From Elephas maximus indicus (taxonomy: Eukaryota > Chordata > Mammalia > Proboscidea > Elephantidae): 64,000 bases of DNA. Numbering within the stretch: the first letter of the stretch is position 1; each line of letters begins with the position of its first letter. Made by a program: the position numbers and the translations under genes. The notes beneath the pieces are model-generated. The model was not told the origin of the DNA, did not search any database, and saw only the letters and a list, made by a program, of their open reading frames with translations. The DNA lies in assembly GCF_024166365.1 (NCBI RefSeq), contig NC_064822.1:104714823-104778822 (forward strand). The letters are read 5' to 3'. This document shows positions 63,986 to 64,000 of the stretch, piece by piece.

Positions 63986-64000
63986 TCCAGAGGTCAGGTA

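Overview
This window is nuclear DNA from a placental mammal, almost certainly an afrotherian and probably a paenungulate such as an elephant. Two things show this. About twenty tRNA-derived SINEs of the AfroSINE type (A-box/B-box head, shared RTE-like 3' end) are scattered through it, together with RTE-type LINEs of the kind abundant in elephants. The gene order PRPH – TROAP – C1QL4 (reverse) – DNAJC22 is that of human chromosome 12q13. Species and family names come from memory of these sequences; no database search was made.

Layout. 1–1440: last five exons and 3'UTR of peripherin (PRPH). 1.5–28.5 kb: gene-free, built of layered repeats: a long L2 relic, L1M/HAL1 relics, MLT1, MLT2-like and MaLR-like solo LTRs, a near full-length dead RTE (8832–12675), a second RTE split by a younger L1 (16729–19265), and many AfroSINEs. 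28.6–35.7 kb: complete TROAP (tastin), 14 coding exons, predicted 714 aa. 36.3–40.9 kb: complete C1QL4 on the minus strand, two coding exons, 238 aa. 41–50.8 kb: non-coding, GC-rich, several CpG-island-like blocks with clustered homeodomain, TALE and SOX-like motifs. 51.2–54.5 kb: complete DNAJC22, two coding exons, 341 aa, with a non-coding first exon. 54.5–64 kb: repeats again, including a three-layer nest (L1M > LTR > L1) whose inner L1 appears to carry a 3' transduction. SPATS2 would be expected beyond the right edge; none of its coding sequence is visible.

The four genes are not a pathway. PRPH is a neuronal intermediate filament protein, TROAP a mitotic microtubule/spindle protein, C1QL4 a secreted C1q-like ligand and DNAJC22 a membrane J-domain protein; their neighbourhood is old synteny. 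No novel enzymatic or defence system is present. The points most worth checking are the putative L1 3' transduction, the reduced 33-residue repeat array in TROAP, the putative twin-primed RTE, the RTE/SINE sequence sharing and the regulatory-looking desert upstream of C1QL4.
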